From: Sphingomonas pseudosanguinis
GTDB taxonomy: Bacteria > Pseudomonadota > Alphaproteobacteria > Sphingomonadales > Sphingomonadaceae
Assembly: GCF_014196255.1 (NCBI RefSeq)
Contig: NZ_JACIDH010000002.1
Location: 124,001 to 188,000 of the forward strand
Length of the DNA stretch: 64,000 nt
Direction: 5' to 3'
Made by a program: the position numbers and the translations under genes. The notes under the pieces were generated by a model, which did no database searches, was not told the DNA's origin, and was given only the letters and a program-made list of their open reading frames with translations. How positions within the stretch are numbered: position 1 is the first letter of the stretch; the number at the start of each line of letters is the position of its first letter. Below, one piece after another: positions 26,821-35,919 of the stretch.

Positions 26821-27840
26821 TCACCGATCGATATGCAGCACGGTGTCGCCGACCGTCAGGTCGAGCGTGCGCGCGGTGTCTTCCGACAGGATGATCCCGC
26901 CATCCCCGTCGCGGATGTCGGCGAGTGCACAGCGGAAGTCGGCCAACCGGCCGGCGGCGACCAGGGCTTCCCGGCCGGGCAACGCGTCGATCGCGACGAC
27001 CGTGCTTTCGCGCGCGTCGCGGATGGTCCGTACGTGATCGGTCCGTGCGGTCATGGTCGGGCCGCCGTCGAAAATGTCGATATAATGTTCGAAGGCGAAG
27101 CCCTCATTCTCCAGCATCCGCATCGCGGCGCGGCCGGAGGGATGAGGCAGGCCGATCGCGGCGCGCGCGGTCTCGGTCAGCATCGCGGTGTAGATGGGGT
27201 GCTTGGGCATCAGGTCGGCGATGAACTGGTGCCCGTGGATCGCGTTGAACTCGTCCGCCTGCTGGAAATTCATCCCGAAGAAGCGGCCCGCCAGACCGTC
27301 CCAGAAGGGCGACCCGCCGGCTTCGTCGATCACCCCGCGCAGCTCGGCAAGCACGCGGTCGGCGAAGCGCGGACGGTTAGCGCGCATGAAGAGGTACCGG
27401 CTGCGGGCGAGCAGCAGGCCCAGGCCACCGGCGCGCTCGCCGGGGTGGAGGAACAGTCCGCCCACCTCGCTCGCGCCCTCCAGATCGGTGGTCAGCGACA
27501 GCATCTCGGCGCGGAAGGTGCGGTCGAGTTCACGGCTATGCTGGGTCAGCGTGCCGATGCGGTAGCTGTAAAAAGGATGCTTCTGGCCGACATGGGTGAA
27601 GATCTGGCAGGTGCCGCGCACGTCACCGGTCGCGCGGTCCTCCAGCATCAGGACGAACAGCTCGTCCTTCACCTTGCCGTCGCCATTGCTGGCAAAGGCG
27701 GCGTGGCTGCGCGCCAGCTTGGCGGTCAGCGCGCGGCGGTCGGGGGGCAGGTTGGTGAAGCCGCCGCCGGTCAGCTTGGCCATTTCATAGAGGTGGCGAA
27801 GGTCGGTATCGACGGCGGGGCGGATGCAAAAGCTGCTCAT
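26821..27840 (-). CDS. astA: Arginine N-succinyltransferase
   Basis: Transfers a succinyl group from succinyl-CoA to arginine. The 339-residue GNAT-fold protein starts IRPAVDTDLRHLYEMAKLTGGGFTNLP. ELFVLMLEDRATGDVRGTCQIF, GGLFLHPGERAGGLGLLLARSR and FWDGLAGRFFGMNFQQAD are AstA landmarks. A single copy is present, with no AruF/AruG pair. The ATG overlaps the stop of the M20 hydrolase (ATGA), so hydrolase, astA and astB form one operon. The longer upstream frame was rejected. Confidence 0.93.
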   Translation of the reverse strand: MSSFCIRPAVDTDLRHLYEMAKLTGGGFTNLPPDRRALTAKLARSHAAFASNGDGKVKDELFVLMLEDRATGDVRGTCQIFTHVGQKHPFYSYRIGTLTQHSRELDRTFRAEMLSLTTDLEGASEVGGLFLHPGERAGGLGLLLARSRYLFMRANRPRFADRVLAELRGVIDEAGGSPFWDGLAGRFFGMNFQQADEFNAIHGHQFIADLMPKHPIYTAMLTETARAAIGLPHPSGRAAMRMLENEGFAFEHYIDIFDGGPTMTARTDHVRTIRDARESTVVAIDALPGREALVAAGRLADFRCALADIRDGDGGIILSEDTARTLDLTVGDTVLHIDR

Positions 27841-29039
27841 GCGGCACCAATGATGCGCAGGATGGTCAGCGCCGACAACCCCGCCCGTTCGGGCAGGCTG
27901 TCGACCAGCATAAATTCGTCCGGAGAATGGATGGCCCCGCCGCGCACGCCCATCGTATCGACCACCGGGACGCCGGCGGCGGCGATGTTGTTGCCGTCGC
28001 ACACGCCGCCCGTCGCGCGCCAGCCGATGGTCAGGCCCAGATCGGCGCCAGCAGCACGCACCGTCTCGAACAGCCGGCCAGCACCGTCGTCGATCGGCTT
28101 GGGCGGGCGGTTGAAGCTGCCATGGACTTCGACGCCGACGTCATGCTCGGCGGCGATCCGCTCGGCGATCGCCTTCATGGCCGGGCCGGTGCGCTCGATC
28201 GCGGCGAGCGCGCGCGGACGGAAATTGACGTGCAGCATGGCGAGGTCGGGCACGACATTGTTGGGGCCGCCGCCATCGATCCGCGCGGGATTGACGGTGA
28301 TGTCGTCGGAGCCGAGCTGCGCGAGTTCGAGCGTGATCCGCGCGGCGGCGACGATGGCGTTGCGGCCCTCTTCCGGGTTGCGGCCGGCATGCGCGCTGCG
28401 CCCGCGCACGACGATGGTGAAATTGCCGGTCCCGCCACGCGCGCCCGCCAGCGTGCCGTCTGGCAGGGCGGGTTCGTAGGTGAGGGCGGCGACCTTGCCC
28501 GCCGCCAGTCTGGCGATCAGCGCGGCGGAGGAGGCGGAGCCGGTTTCCTCGTCCGAGTTGATCATGACGTCATAGCCCAGCCGCCCGGCCAGCGGACTTT
28601 GCTCGACCGCCTGAAGCGCGGCGAACAGCAGGGCGAGGCCGCCCTTCATGTCGGCGACACCGGGACCGCCCAACCGCTCGGCATCGATCCGTGTCAGCGC
28701 CTGAAAGGGATGATCGACCGGATAGACGGTATCCATATGGCCGGTGAACAGCATCCGGACCGTCGCCTCGGGGCGGACCGACAGATGCAGGTGACGGCCA
28801 TGGCCGATCTCCGTCAGCCGGCCGTCGGCGCCGACGCGCTCGACCCGCTCGGGCTCGACCAGCCGCAGCGTTCCGGGCAGCGTCCCGAATTGCTCGGCCA
28901 GCCGGTCGGCCATGACCGCAAGGCCGGTCAGGTTGCGGGTGCCGCTGTTGATCGCGGCCCACCCCTCGACCAGCGGCAGCATCGGATAGGCGGCGGCGGA
29001 CGCCACCGCGTCCCGCTCGATCGTCGTCATTCTCTCCAT
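27837..29039 (-). CDS. M20 family metallohydrolase in the arginine succinylation operon
   Basis: A 400-residue cytoplasmic dizinc amidohydrolase of the M20/ArgE/DapE/CPG2 group. The metal sites are TGHMDTVYPV, GVADMKGG and NSDEETGSA, with a dimerisation domain around residues 195-300 (GRSAHAGRNPEEGRNA). It is the first gene of an operon with astA and astB. AstC, AstD and AstE are not nearby, so it could remove the succinyl group from a pathway intermediate such as succinylornithine or succinylglutamate. That is inference. The start is MERMTTIERD or the ATG nine bases in. Confidence 0.82.
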   Translation of the reverse strand: MERMTTIERDAVASAAAYPMLPLVEGWAAINSGTRNLTGLAVMADRLAEQFGTLPGTLRLVEPERVERVGADGRLTEIGHGRHLHLSVRPEATVRMLFTGHMDTVYPVDHPFQALTRIDAERLGGPGVADMKGGLALLFAALQAVEQSPLAGRLGYDVMINSDEETGSASSAALIARLAAGKVAALTYEPALPDGTLAGARGGTGNFTIVVRGRSAHAGRNPEEGRNAIVAAARITLELAQLGSDDITVNPARIDGGGPNNVVPDLAMLHVNFRPRALAAIERTGPAMKAIAERIAAEHDVGVEVHGSFNRPPKPIDDGAGRLFETVRAAGADLGLTIGWRATGGVCDGNNIAAAGVPVVDTMGVRGGAIHSPDEFMLVDSLPERAGLSALTILRIIGAA

Positions 29040-29090
29040 GACGGACAGCCTAGGCCATGCGAGGGGTTCAGGTGAACCCCGGCGGGCAAA

Positions 29091-30002
29091 TTAGAAGCTG
29101 TAGACCAGCGAGGCGCGGCTGATCGTGTCCGTCGTCTGGCGGCCGGCGGGCGGCTCGCTTTCATATTGGACATTGTAGGAGAATTGCGCCGACAGCGGCC
29201 CCCACAGCTTGGCGTTCAAGGCCGAATTGGCGCTGACCGTGCTGTTGAACTTCTGGACATAGGCCGAGGCGTTCTGGTTGAACGAAATGGCCGGCGTCAG
29301 CTTCCACGCGAAGTTCAGATTGCCGCGCGCGGCCAGGGCGCTCTCGATCCGGCCGTCGGTGAACTCGGTGTGCCGGAAGGCCGGACCAAGCTCGACGTCG
29401 AGCGTCACGCGCGGCTTGCGGATCGCGCTATAGCCCGCACCCGACGAGGCGGAGAAACGGTTGAAATAGCCGAGGAACCGGTCGCTTTCATATTGCGCGG
29501 CGCCATAGACGTAGTTGTTCGCGCTCAGTTTGAAATTGGGTTCGTAGGACGCGACATAATGCTCGCGGCTCGTGACGTCGAAGCTCTCCTGATAATCGCC
29601 CTGCAGGTGCAGCTTGTGCCGCCAGCGCAGGCCCTCGCGGGTCAGGTCGACGACGCCGGTCAGGCCGATATTGCGGCTGTTGCCCGTGGTCGCGAACCCG
29701 CCCAGCTCGACCCGCCCATTCCACAGGTCGAAGAAGCTCGCCTCGCGCAGCGTGCGGCTGCGGCTCGCGGTCTTTTCGTCGCGCCAGACATCGGCCATCG
29801 CGTCGATCGCATCGGCGGCCTCGGGCACCGCGTTGCGCGCATATTTGACGACCGTCGTGATGTCGGTCTCGTTCCCGCTGGCGATCGCGGCCTCCAGCAT
29901 CGCCCGGATCTGCGGCGGGATCAGCGCGGGATCGGGATCGTTCGGGTCCGCATTGGCCAGCAGGCCAAAGGCCAGGGGAAGCAGCAGCAGACGCGTCGTC
30001 AT
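29091..30002 (-). CDS. DUF481 family outer-membrane beta-barrel-like protein
   Basis: A 303-residue exported protein. A signal peptide (MTTRLLLLPLAFGLLANA) is followed by a short helical segment to about residue 75 and then repeated amphipathic strands of the DUF481 type (ELGGFATTGNSRNIGLTGVVDL, HKLHLQGDYQESF, ending in the aromatic C-terminus LVYSF typical of outer-membrane barrels). Function unknown; DUF481 proteins are salt-induced outer-membrane proteins in some bacteria. The ATG at 30002 was chosen because it starts the signal peptide. It lies 11 bases after rppH. Confidence 0.83.
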   Translation of the reverse strand: MTTRLLLLPLAFGLLANADPNDPDPALIPPQIRAMLEAAIASGNETDITTVVKYARNAVPEAADAIDAMADVWRDEKTASRSRTLREASFFDLWNGRVELGGFATTGNSRNIGLTGVVDLTREGLRWRHKLHLQGDYQESFDVTSREHYVASYEPNFKLSANNYVYGAAQYESDRFLGYFNRFSASSGAGYSAIRKPRVTLDVELGPAFRHTEFTDGRIESALAARGNLNFAWKLTPAISFNQNASAYVQKFNSTVSANSALNAKLWGPLSAQFSYNVQYESEPPAGRQTTDTISRASLVYSF

Positions 30003-30013
30003 GGCCCTATGCC

Positions 30014-30529
30014 TTATGCGTTCTGCCCGCCGCCGGGAATGGCGGCATCGCCACCCGCTGCGGCGAAATGGTCGGCGAAGACGACCAGCAGTTCCTCGTA
30101 CAGCGCCTTTTTGAAGGGCACGATCATCGCCGGCAGCGTCGCCGGCTCGCTCCAGCGCCAGGCGCGGAATTCGGGATGTTCGGTCTCGATCCGCACATCG
30201 CTGTCCTCGCCCAGGAAGCGGTACAGGAACCAGCTTTGCCGCTGGCCACGCCACTTGCCCTTCCACACCTTGCCGATCATGTCCTCGGGCAGGTCATAGG
30301 TCAGCTCGCGCGGTGCGCGCGCAATCAGCTCGACCTTGTCGGCGGTGACGCCCGTTTCCTCGAACAGCTCCCGCAGCGCCGCCGTCTCGGCATCCTCACC
30401 GGGATCGATGCCGCCCTGGGGCAGCTGCCACGCCTCCAGCGTCGAATCGATCCGCTGGCCGACAAAGACCCGGCCGTCGCGGTTCATCAGGATGACGCCC
30501 GCACAGGGGCGATAGGGGAGATCGGTCAT
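30014..30529 (-). CDS. rppH: RNA pyrophosphohydrolase
   Basis: Removes pyrophosphate from 5'-triphosphorylated mRNA, starting RNA decay. The 171-residue Nudix protein begins [23 protein letters not shown], has WQLPQGGID and the Nudix box [18 protein letters not shown], then [21 protein letters not shown], which is diagnostic for RppH. Length is normal. It is the second gene of a leftward run beginning with the alpha/beta hydrolase at 31512. Confidence 0.94.
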   Translation of the reverse strand: MTDLPYRPCAGVILMNRDGRVFVGQRIDSTLEAWQLPQGGIDPGEDAETAALRELFEETGVTADKVELIARAPRELTYDLPEDMIGKVWKGKWRGQRQSWFLYRFLGEDSDVRIETEHPEFRAWRWSEPATLPAMIVPFKKALYEELLVVFADHFAAAGGDAAIPGGGQNA

Positions 30530-30531
30530 GA

Positions 30532-31512
30532 CTATTGTCCATTCGCACGGGCGCTATCCGCCTCGACGATCATCGCGCGCAAAGCAAGCAGGAATGCAGC
30601 GAGATCTTGCACGCCCGAGGGGATCGCCTTGCGCAGGGTGGCAAAGCCGTGGATTGTCCCCCTGGCCTCCTGAAACGTGACCGCGACACCGGCGCGGACG
30701 AGCGCGGCGGCATAGGCGCGGCCCTGATCGCGGATCGGATCGTATTCGGCGGTCATGATGACGGCGGGCGGCATACCCGCCAGATCGCCCCGCATCGGCG
30801 CGGCGCGGATGTCGGTGAGGTCGGCGGCATAACAGGCGACGAACCAGTCGAGCATCGCGCGTGTCAGAAAATGCCCCTCGGCGAAATCGCGCAGCGACGG
30901 GTGCGCACGGCCCATATCGGTGGCGGGATAGAGCAGTCCTTGCGCGATCACCGGCACGGCGGCGGGATCGTCGCGCAGCCGCATCGCGGTGACGGTCGCC
31001 AGCGTGCCGCCCGCGCTATCGCCCATGACGATCAGGCCGGTCGCCATGTCGTCGGCCGCCAGCCAGCGCGCGGCCGCCTCGCAATCCTCGGGGGCTGCGG
31101 GCCAGGGATGTTCGGGGGCCAGCCGATAATCGACCGACAGGACGGGGAGGTCGAGCTGTCGCGCGATCTCGGCGGCGAGCGGCGCATGGGTGTCGATGTC
31201 GCCCATCACGAAACCGCCGCCGTGAAAGAACAGCACCACCGGTCCCGGCGCGCGCGCGGGCGCAGGCGCGGCGTCGAACAGCCGGACCGGTATGGACCCA
31301 TGCGGACCGGCGATGGTGAAGGCCCGGTCGACCGCCAGCGGCCCCACCGGCGGGTCGGTCAAATCGCGCGCCTGACGCATCATCCGTCGTGCCGCCTCGG
31401 GGCCGAGTTCGTGATGCGGCGGGCCGGGCAGATTGTTGTAATAGCCCAGGAACCGCGCGACATCGGCGCGCAGGTCGGGCAGCGGCCGCTGGGGCCTCCT
31501 ATCGCGGGTCAT
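30532..31512 (-). CDS. Alpha/beta hydrolase, hormone-sensitive-lipase family
   Basis: A 326-residue carboxylesterase. The oxyanion motif HGGGFVMGD, nucleophile GDSAGG, the Asp of EYDPIRDQG and the His of GTIHGFATL complete an HSL-family triad. No signal peptide is present. Substrate unknown; small acyl esters are usual for the family. Its ATG at 31512 and that of the HDAC-like gene on the other strand are only about 20 bases apart, so the two share a very short divergent control region. Confidence 0.87.
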   Translation of the reverse strand: MTRDRRPQRPLPDLRADVARFLGYYNNLPGPPHHELGPEAARRMMRQARDLTDPPVGPLAVDRAFTIAGPHGSIPVRLFDAAPAPARAPGPVVLFFHGGGFVMGDIDTHAPLAAEIARQLDLPVLSVDYRLAPEHPWPAAPEDCEAAARWLAADDMATGLIVMGDSAGGTLATVTAMRLRDDPAAVPVIAQGLLYPATDMGRAHPSLRDFAEGHFLTRAMLDWFVACYAADLTDIRAAPMRGDLAGMPPAVIMTAEYDPIRDQGRAYAAALVRAGVAVTFQEARGTIHGFATLRKAIPSGVQDLAAFLLALRAMIVEADSARANGQ

Positions 31513-31531
31513 GGCTTCCTACCTAGGCGTC

Positions 31532-32455
31532 ATGATCCATGTCGTCCATCACCCCGCCTATGTCACCGAGGCCCCCGCACGCTCGACCTATCGCTGGGGC
31601 AAGAATGGCGCGATCCGCGACCTGTTGCGCGGGCAGGGTGATGTCATCGCCTGGACCGAGCCCGCGCTGATTCCGCCCGTCTGGCTGGAGGCGGTACATG
31701 ACCCCGATTATGTCGCCGAAGTGCTGGAGGCGCGGGTGCCGCCGGAAAAGACCCGGCGCATCGGCTTCCCGATCACCGAACAGGTCGCGCATCGCGCCCG
31801 CGCCGTGCCGGGCGGCACATCGACGGCAGCGATGCTGGCGATCGAGCATGGTTTTGCCGCCAATACGGCCGGGGGCAGCCATCACGCGCTGGCCAATACG
31901 GGGGCCGGCTATTGCATCTTCAACGATCTGGCGGTCGCGGCGGTGCGACTGGTCGAGGAAGGGACGGTCGGCCGGATCGCGATCGTCGATTGCGACGTGC
32001 ATCAGGGCGACGGCACCGCCGCCTTGACCGCCGGACGGACCGACATCGTCACCTATTCGATCCATGCCGAGAAGAATTTCCCGGCGCGCAAGGCTCGCTC
32101 GACGCTGGATGTCGGGTTGCCGGACGGGGTGGATGACGATGGCTATCTGGAGCAGCTGGCGACGACCCTGATCCCCTTTCTCGACGAGCATGCGCCCGAT
32201 CTGATCCTGTACCAGGCCGGGGTCGATCCCTTCGCCGGCGATCGGCTCGGCCGGTTGGCGGTCAGCGAGGCGGGGCTGGTGGCGCGCGATACGCTGATCG
32301 CCGACCTGGCGCTGGCCCGGAACCTGCCGCTCGCGAGCACGGTGGGCGGCGGTTATGGCGACGACGTCATGGCGATCGCCGAGCGGCATGTGGCCGCCAT
32401 TCTTACCCTGGGTCAAAAATTGTCGGCGCGGAACCGCTTGCCCCTCGGCGCGTAG
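31532..32455 (+). CDS. Histone deacetylase family (AcuC/acetylpolyamine amidohydrolase-like) protein
   Basis: A 307-residue zinc amidohydrolase of the arginase/deacetylase fold. GGSHHALANTGAGYCIFND carries the active-site His pair, DCDVHQGDGTA gives Asp and His zinc ligands, and YQAGVDPFAGDRLG the third ligand. Family members deacetylate proteins, polyamines or other acetylamides. The ATG at 31532 (MIHVVHHPAYV) is the usual start; an in-frame ATG at 31511 would cross the neighbouring start codon. It precedes the photolyase gene by seven bases. Confidence 0.87.
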   Translation: MIHVVHHPAYVTEAPARSTYRWGKNGAIRDLLRGQGDVIAWTEPALIPPVWLEAVHDPDYVAEVLEARVPPEKTRRIGFPITEQVAHRARAVPGGTSTAAMLAIEHGFAANTAGGSHHALANTGAGYCIFNDLAVAAVRLVEEGTVGRIAIVDCDVHQGDGTAALTAGRTDIVTYSIHAEKNFPARKARSTLDVGLPDGVDDDGYLEQLATTLIPFLDEHAPDLILYQAGVDPFAGDRLGRLAVSEAGLVARDTLIADLALARNLPLASTVGGGYGDDVMAIAERHVAAILTLGQKLSARNRLPLGA

Positions 32456-32462
32456 CGCGGGG

Positions 32463-33830
32463 ATGACATCGCCGCATATCGTCTGGTTTCGCCAGGACCT
32501 CCGCCTTCACGATCAACCGGCTCTGTTGGCGGCGGCGGAGGCGGGGCCGGTCATTCCCGTCTATATCCTCGACGACGATACGCCCGGCGACTGGCGGATG
32601 GGCGGCGCGCAGCGTTGGTGGCTGCACCACAGCCTGACGTCGCTGGCGAAGGACCTGGAGGGGCTGGGGAGCCGGCTGGTCCTTCGCCGGGGCAGCGCGG
32701 TCGATGTGCTGGAAGCGCTCATCGAAGAGACGGGGGCGGAGACGATTCACGCCATCCGCCATTACGAACCCTGGTGGCGCAAGGCGGAAGAGGCGCTGGG
32801 TGATCGGCTGTGCCTGCACGACGGCAACCATCTGGCCCGGCCCGAACTGGTGACAACCGGCAGCGGCAAGCCGTTCCGCATCTATTCGGCCTTCTGGAAG
32901 GGGTTGCAGGGTCATGTGCCGCCCGAGCATCCCCTTGATCCGCCCAAGACGCTCTCGGCCCCCACCAAATGGCCCAAGAGCGAGACGCTGAACGATTGGG
33001 ATTTGTTGCCCACCAAGCCCGACTGGGCGACCGGCTTCGATGCCGACTGGGTCCCCGGCGAGGCGGCGGCGCGCGAGCGTATGGCGGACTTCGTTGAGAA
33101 AGCGGCGGCTTATGACACCGCGCGCAACATGCCGTCCGAGGAGGGAAGCTCGCGCCTGTCGCCACATCTCCATTTCGGCGAGGTGTCTGCGCGCGCCGTC
33201 TGGCACGCGCTCGACCGGACGGCGGAGACCGAGACGTTTCGCAAGGAACTGGCGTGGCGCGACTTCACGGACGGCGTCGTCATGGCGATCCCGGACTATG
33301 CCGATCGCAACGGTCGCGACGCGTTCGACAAGATGCCCTGGCGTAAAGGTGCCGAGGCGAAGAAGGACCTGAAGGCGTGGCAGACCGGGCGGACCGGCTA
33401 TCCGATCGTCGATGCCGGCATGCGACAGCTCTGGGCGACGGGCTGGATGCACAACCGGGTGCGGATGATCACCGCCTCCTTTCTGATCAAGCATCTGCTG
33501 ATCGACTGGCGCGAAGGCGAGCGTTGGTTCTGGGACTGTCTGATCGATGCGGATTACGGCAACAACTCGGTCAACTGGCAGTGGGTCGCGGGTACGGGGA
33601 TCGATGCCAATATGTTCGGCCGGATCATGGCACCGCTCAGCCAGTCGGAGAAATTCGATGCGGGGGATTATATCCGGGAGTGGGTGCCCGAGTTGAAGGG
33701 GCTGTCCGACGCCGCCATCCACGATCCGGACGAAGCGGGGTGCCGGCCGAAGGATTATCCGGCCAAGATCATCGGGCACCGCGAGGGTCGGGAACGGGCG
33801 CTGGCGGCGGGCAAATCGGTGCGGGGATAG
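32463..33830 (+). CDS. phrB: Deoxyribodipyrimidine photolyase
   Basis: Repairs UV cyclobutane dimers with light. The 455-residue protein has an N-terminal antenna domain (HIVWFRQDLRLHDQPAL) and a helical FAD domain with SRLSPHLHFGEVSARAVW, MRQLWATGWMHNRVRM and SNSVNW-type region YGNNSVNWQWVAGTG. These are class I CPD-photolyase hallmarks. The ATG at 32463 was chosen; the open frame before it has no similarity. The DUF2256 gene lies just beyond its 3' end on the other strand, a common neighbour of photolyases. Confidence 0.93.
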   Translation: MTSPHIVWFRQDLRLHDQPALLAAAEAGPVIPVYILDDDTPGDWRMGGAQRWWLHHSLTSLAKDLEGLGSRLVLRRGSAVDVLEALIEETGAETIHAIRHYEPWWRKAEEALGDRLCLHDGNHLARPELVTTGSGKPFRIYSAFWKGLQGHVPPEHPLDPPKTLSAPTKWPKSETLNDWDLLPTKPDWATGFDADWVPGEAAARERMADFVEKAAAYDTARNMPSEEGSSRLSPHLHFGEVSARAVWHALDRTAETETFRKELAWRDFTDGVVMAIPDYADRNGRDAFDKMPWRKGAEAKKDLKAWQTGRTGYPIVDAGMRQLWATGWMHNRVRMITASFLIKHLLIDWREGERWFWDCLIDADYGNNSVNWQWVAGTGIDANMFGRIMAPLSQSEKFDAGDYIREWVPELKGLSDAAIHDPDEAGCRPKDYPAKIIGHREGRERALAAGKSVRG

Positions 33831-33843
33831 GGCGGGGCGTGCG

Positions 33844-33914
33844 CTTCGACTTCGCTCAGCGTGAACGGGACTCAGTACCAACCTCCGTTCAGCCTGAGCG
33901 AAGTCGAAGGCCAC
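33844..33914. repeat. Intergenic palindromic repeat, copy D (short loop, variant left arm)
   Basis: Left arm 33844-33870 and right arm 33885-33914. The left arm reads CTCAGCGTGAACGG where the other copies read CTCAGGCTGAACGG, and the loop is only 14 bases. It lies between the convergent photolyase and DUF2256 ends. Confidence 0.85.
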
Positions 33915-33923
33915 GGGCCGATC

Positions 33924-34064
33924 TCAGCGCTTCCGTCGACACGCATCCGAACAATAGACGACCTGATCCCAGTCCCGCGCCCATTTCTTGCGCCAGGTGA
34001 AGGGGCGTCCGCAGGCTGGGCATGTCTTGCTCGGCAGATCCTGCTTGCGAACGCCATTGGGCAT
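33924..34064 (-). CDS. DUF2256 domain small zinc-ribbon-like protein
   Basis: A 46-residue protein, [20 protein letters not shown] followed by [20 protein letters not shown] and ACRRKR. Two CxxC/CxxxC-type pairs (CPAC and CSDAC) make a small treble-clef metal site of the DUF2256 family. Function unknown; the family is often encoded next to cryptochrome or photolyase genes, as here. The ATG shares one base with the aroB TGA (TGATG), so it is translated after aroB. It is too short for many gene callers. Confidence 0.85.
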   Translation of the reverse strand: MPNGVRKQDLPSKTCPACGRPFTWRKKWARDWDQVVYCSDACRRKR

Positions 34065-35164
34065 CAGCGAGCTTCCGCGTCCAGGAAGGCAGCGACGTCG
34101 GCCAAATCGACCGTCTTGTCGAGATAGGTCCGCCCGATGCCCTTGGCGAGCAGGAAGGGCAGGGTGCCTGCCGCCATCTTCTTGTCATGCTTCATATGCT
34201 CGACCAACGTCGCGGAGGGCGCATCGATCCCGGCGGCGGCCAGCCCATCGGGCAGGCCGACCGCCCGCAGATGCGCGGCCACCCGCTCGGCGTCCTGCCT
34301 CTCGCAAATGCCCTTGCGCACCGAATAGCGGAAGGCGAGCGCGCAGCCCGCCGCCACGCCCTCGCCATGGAGCTGCCGGTCGGAGAAACCGGCTTCGGCC
34401 TCCAGCGCATGACCGAAGGTGTGGCCGAGGTTGAGCAGCGCGCGGATGCCGTTCGTCTCATGCTCGTCGGCCGCGACGATCCGCGCCTTGGCGGCCACCG
34501 AATGGGCGATCGCATGCACTCGCGCATCGGCATCGCCTGCCAGCAGCGCAGGCGCGTTCGCCTCGCACCATTCGAAAAAAGCGAAGTCGTCGATCAGCCC
34601 GTACTTCACGACCTCGGCATAGCCCGCGCGCACGTGCCGCGCCGACAGCGTGTCGAGCACGTCCGGGTCGATCAGCACCATCGCGGGCTGGTGGAAGGCG
34701 CCGATCAGGTTCTTGCCGGCGGCAGTGTTGATCGCGGTCTTGCCGCCGACCGACGAATCGACCTGCGCGAGCAAGGTCGTCGGAATCTGCACGAAGCGAC
34801 AGCCACGCTTGACGATCGAGCAGGCGAAACCGACCAGATCGCCGATCACCCCGCCGCCCAGCGCAATGACATGATCCGACCGCTCGATGCCCAGTTCCAG
34901 CAGCCGGTGGCAGACATGCTCCAGCATCGCCCAACTCTTGGTCTTCTCGCCCGGCGGCAGGACGATCGCTTCGCTCTCCACCCCGGCGGCGGTTAGTGAT
35001 GCCTGGAGCGTGGCGAGGTGGGGCCGGACATTCTCGTCGGTGACGATCGCCATGCGTCGGCCGCGCGAGACGGGCGCCAGGAATTCGGCGGCGCGCGGCA
35101 GCAGTCCGGCCTCGATGTGGATGGGATAGCTGCGGTCGCCCAGCGACACGGTGACGGTCTTCAT
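34064..35164 (-). CDS. aroB: 3-Dehydroquinate synthase
   Basis: Second step of the shikimate pathway, NAD- and metal-dependent cyclisation of DAHP. The 366-residue protein has [58 protein letters not shown] and the metal-binding [14 protein letters not shown]. The ATG overlaps the aroK stop by four bases, forming the usual aroK-aroB pair, and the stop is coupled to the DUF2256 gene. Confidence 0.96.
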   Translation of the reverse strand: MKTVTVSLGDRSYPIHIEAGLLPRAAEFLAPVSRGRRMAIVTDENVRPHLATLQASLTAAGVESEAIVLPPGEKTKSWAMLEHVCHRLLELGIERSDHVIALGGGVIGDLVGFACSIVKRGCRFVQIPTTLLAQVDSSVGGKTAINTAAGKNLIGAFHQPAMVLIDPDVLDTLSARHVRAGYAEVVKYGLIDDFAFFEWCEANAPALLAGDADARVHAIAHSVAAKARIVAADEHETNGIRALLNLGHTFGHALEAEAGFSDRQLHGEGVAAGCALAFRYSVRKGICERQDAERVAAHLRAVGLPDGLAAAGIDAPSATLVEHMKHDKKMAAGTLPFLLAKGIGRTYLDKTVDLADVAAFLDAEAR

Positions 35165-35703
35165 CGTCCGATGGCTTTCAATATGGCGTTGACGGTGGCC
35201 TCGTGCGGCCCCCGCTTGCTGGAGACATGGATGGGCGCGAGCGCGTAGATCGGGTTGCGCACCGCCGACAGCTCGCGCAACACCTTCAGCGGGTCCTTCC
35301 CGCGCAGCAGTGGGCGCGTGTCGCGGCGGCGCACGCGTTCGGCCAGCACCTCGGGCGAGGCGTTGAGCCAGATCGCGGTCGCCTGTTCCAAGATCAGCGC
35401 GCGCGTCTCGTCATTGATGAACGCGCCGCCGCCGGTGGCGATCACCTTGGGCCGGCCGTCGACGAGGCGGGCGATCACGCGCCGCTCGCCGTCACGGAAA
35501 TAGGGTTCGCCGAACTGCGCGAAGATTTCGTTCACGCTCATGCCGGCGGCTTCCTCGATCGCATGGTCGGCATCGACGAAGGGCACGCGCAGCCGGTTGG
35601 CCAGGCGACGGCCCACGGTCGACTTGCCCACGCCCATCAGCCCGACGAGCACGATGGGTGAACCGGTCCAGCTTGAATCAACAGGGTTGTGGCTTTGCAA
35701 CAT
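35161..35703 (-). CDS. aroK: Shikimate kinase
   Basis: Phosphorylates shikimate with ATP. The 180-residue P-loop kinase has GLMGVGKSTVGRRLA (Walker A), FVDADHAIEEAAG (shikimate-binding Asp), FRDGERRVI (Arg) and ATGGGAF. RRDTRPLLRG is the lid. A polar N-terminal tail (MLQSHNPVDSSWTGS) precedes the P-loop. It heads the aroK-aroB-DUF2256 operon, divergent from the small membrane protein gene. Confidence 0.95.
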   Translation of the reverse strand: MLQSHNPVDSSWTGSPIVLVGLMGVGKSTVGRRLANRLRVPFVDADHAIEEAAGMSVNEIFAQFGEPYFRDGERRVIARLVDGRPKVIATGGGAFINDETRALILEQATAIWLNASPEVLAERVRRRDTRPLLRGKDPLKVLRELSAVRNPIYALAPIHVSSKRGPHEATVNAILKAIGR

Positions 35704-35784
35704 TGCCGTCTGCGCTATACAGCAGGCGCGCGCCCGGCAACACCGACCGGGCTTTCACGGGTCCATTATAAGGTTTTGCGTTTC

Positions 35785-35919
35785 ATGTCCCGTACCGTCG
35801 TTTCGCTCATCATCCTGCTGGTCATCATCGTCGGTGGGCTGTTCTTCCTGTCCGGCCGGGCCAGCGAGCGGCCGACGACCCAGGTCGAAAAGGCGGTTGC
35901 GCTTGGCAACCTGCAATAA
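35785..35919 (+). CDS. Small single-pass membrane protein
   Basis: A 44-residue protein, MSRTVVSLIILLVIIVGGLF then FLSGRASERPTTQVEK and a short tail. One transmembrane helix (about 5-24) has a short N-terminal side and a polar tail. AAGG lies upstream. No known family; in sphingomonads a similar ORF lies between aroK and xerD. Its 3' end overlaps the most likely start of the next gene by 17 bases, so the pair is probably one unit. Confidence 0.65.
   Translation: MSRTVVSLIILLVIIVGGLFFLSGRASERPTTQVEKAVALGNLQ

Noticed and set aside
1171-33914. Palindromic repeats as a CRISPR array
   Set aside because: Copies are kilobases apart, each an isolated inverted pair; no regular spacers and no cas genes.
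35695-35721. TTGCAA/TATACA as a promoter for the small membrane protein
   Set aside because: Spacer of 15 is too short and neither box is decisive.
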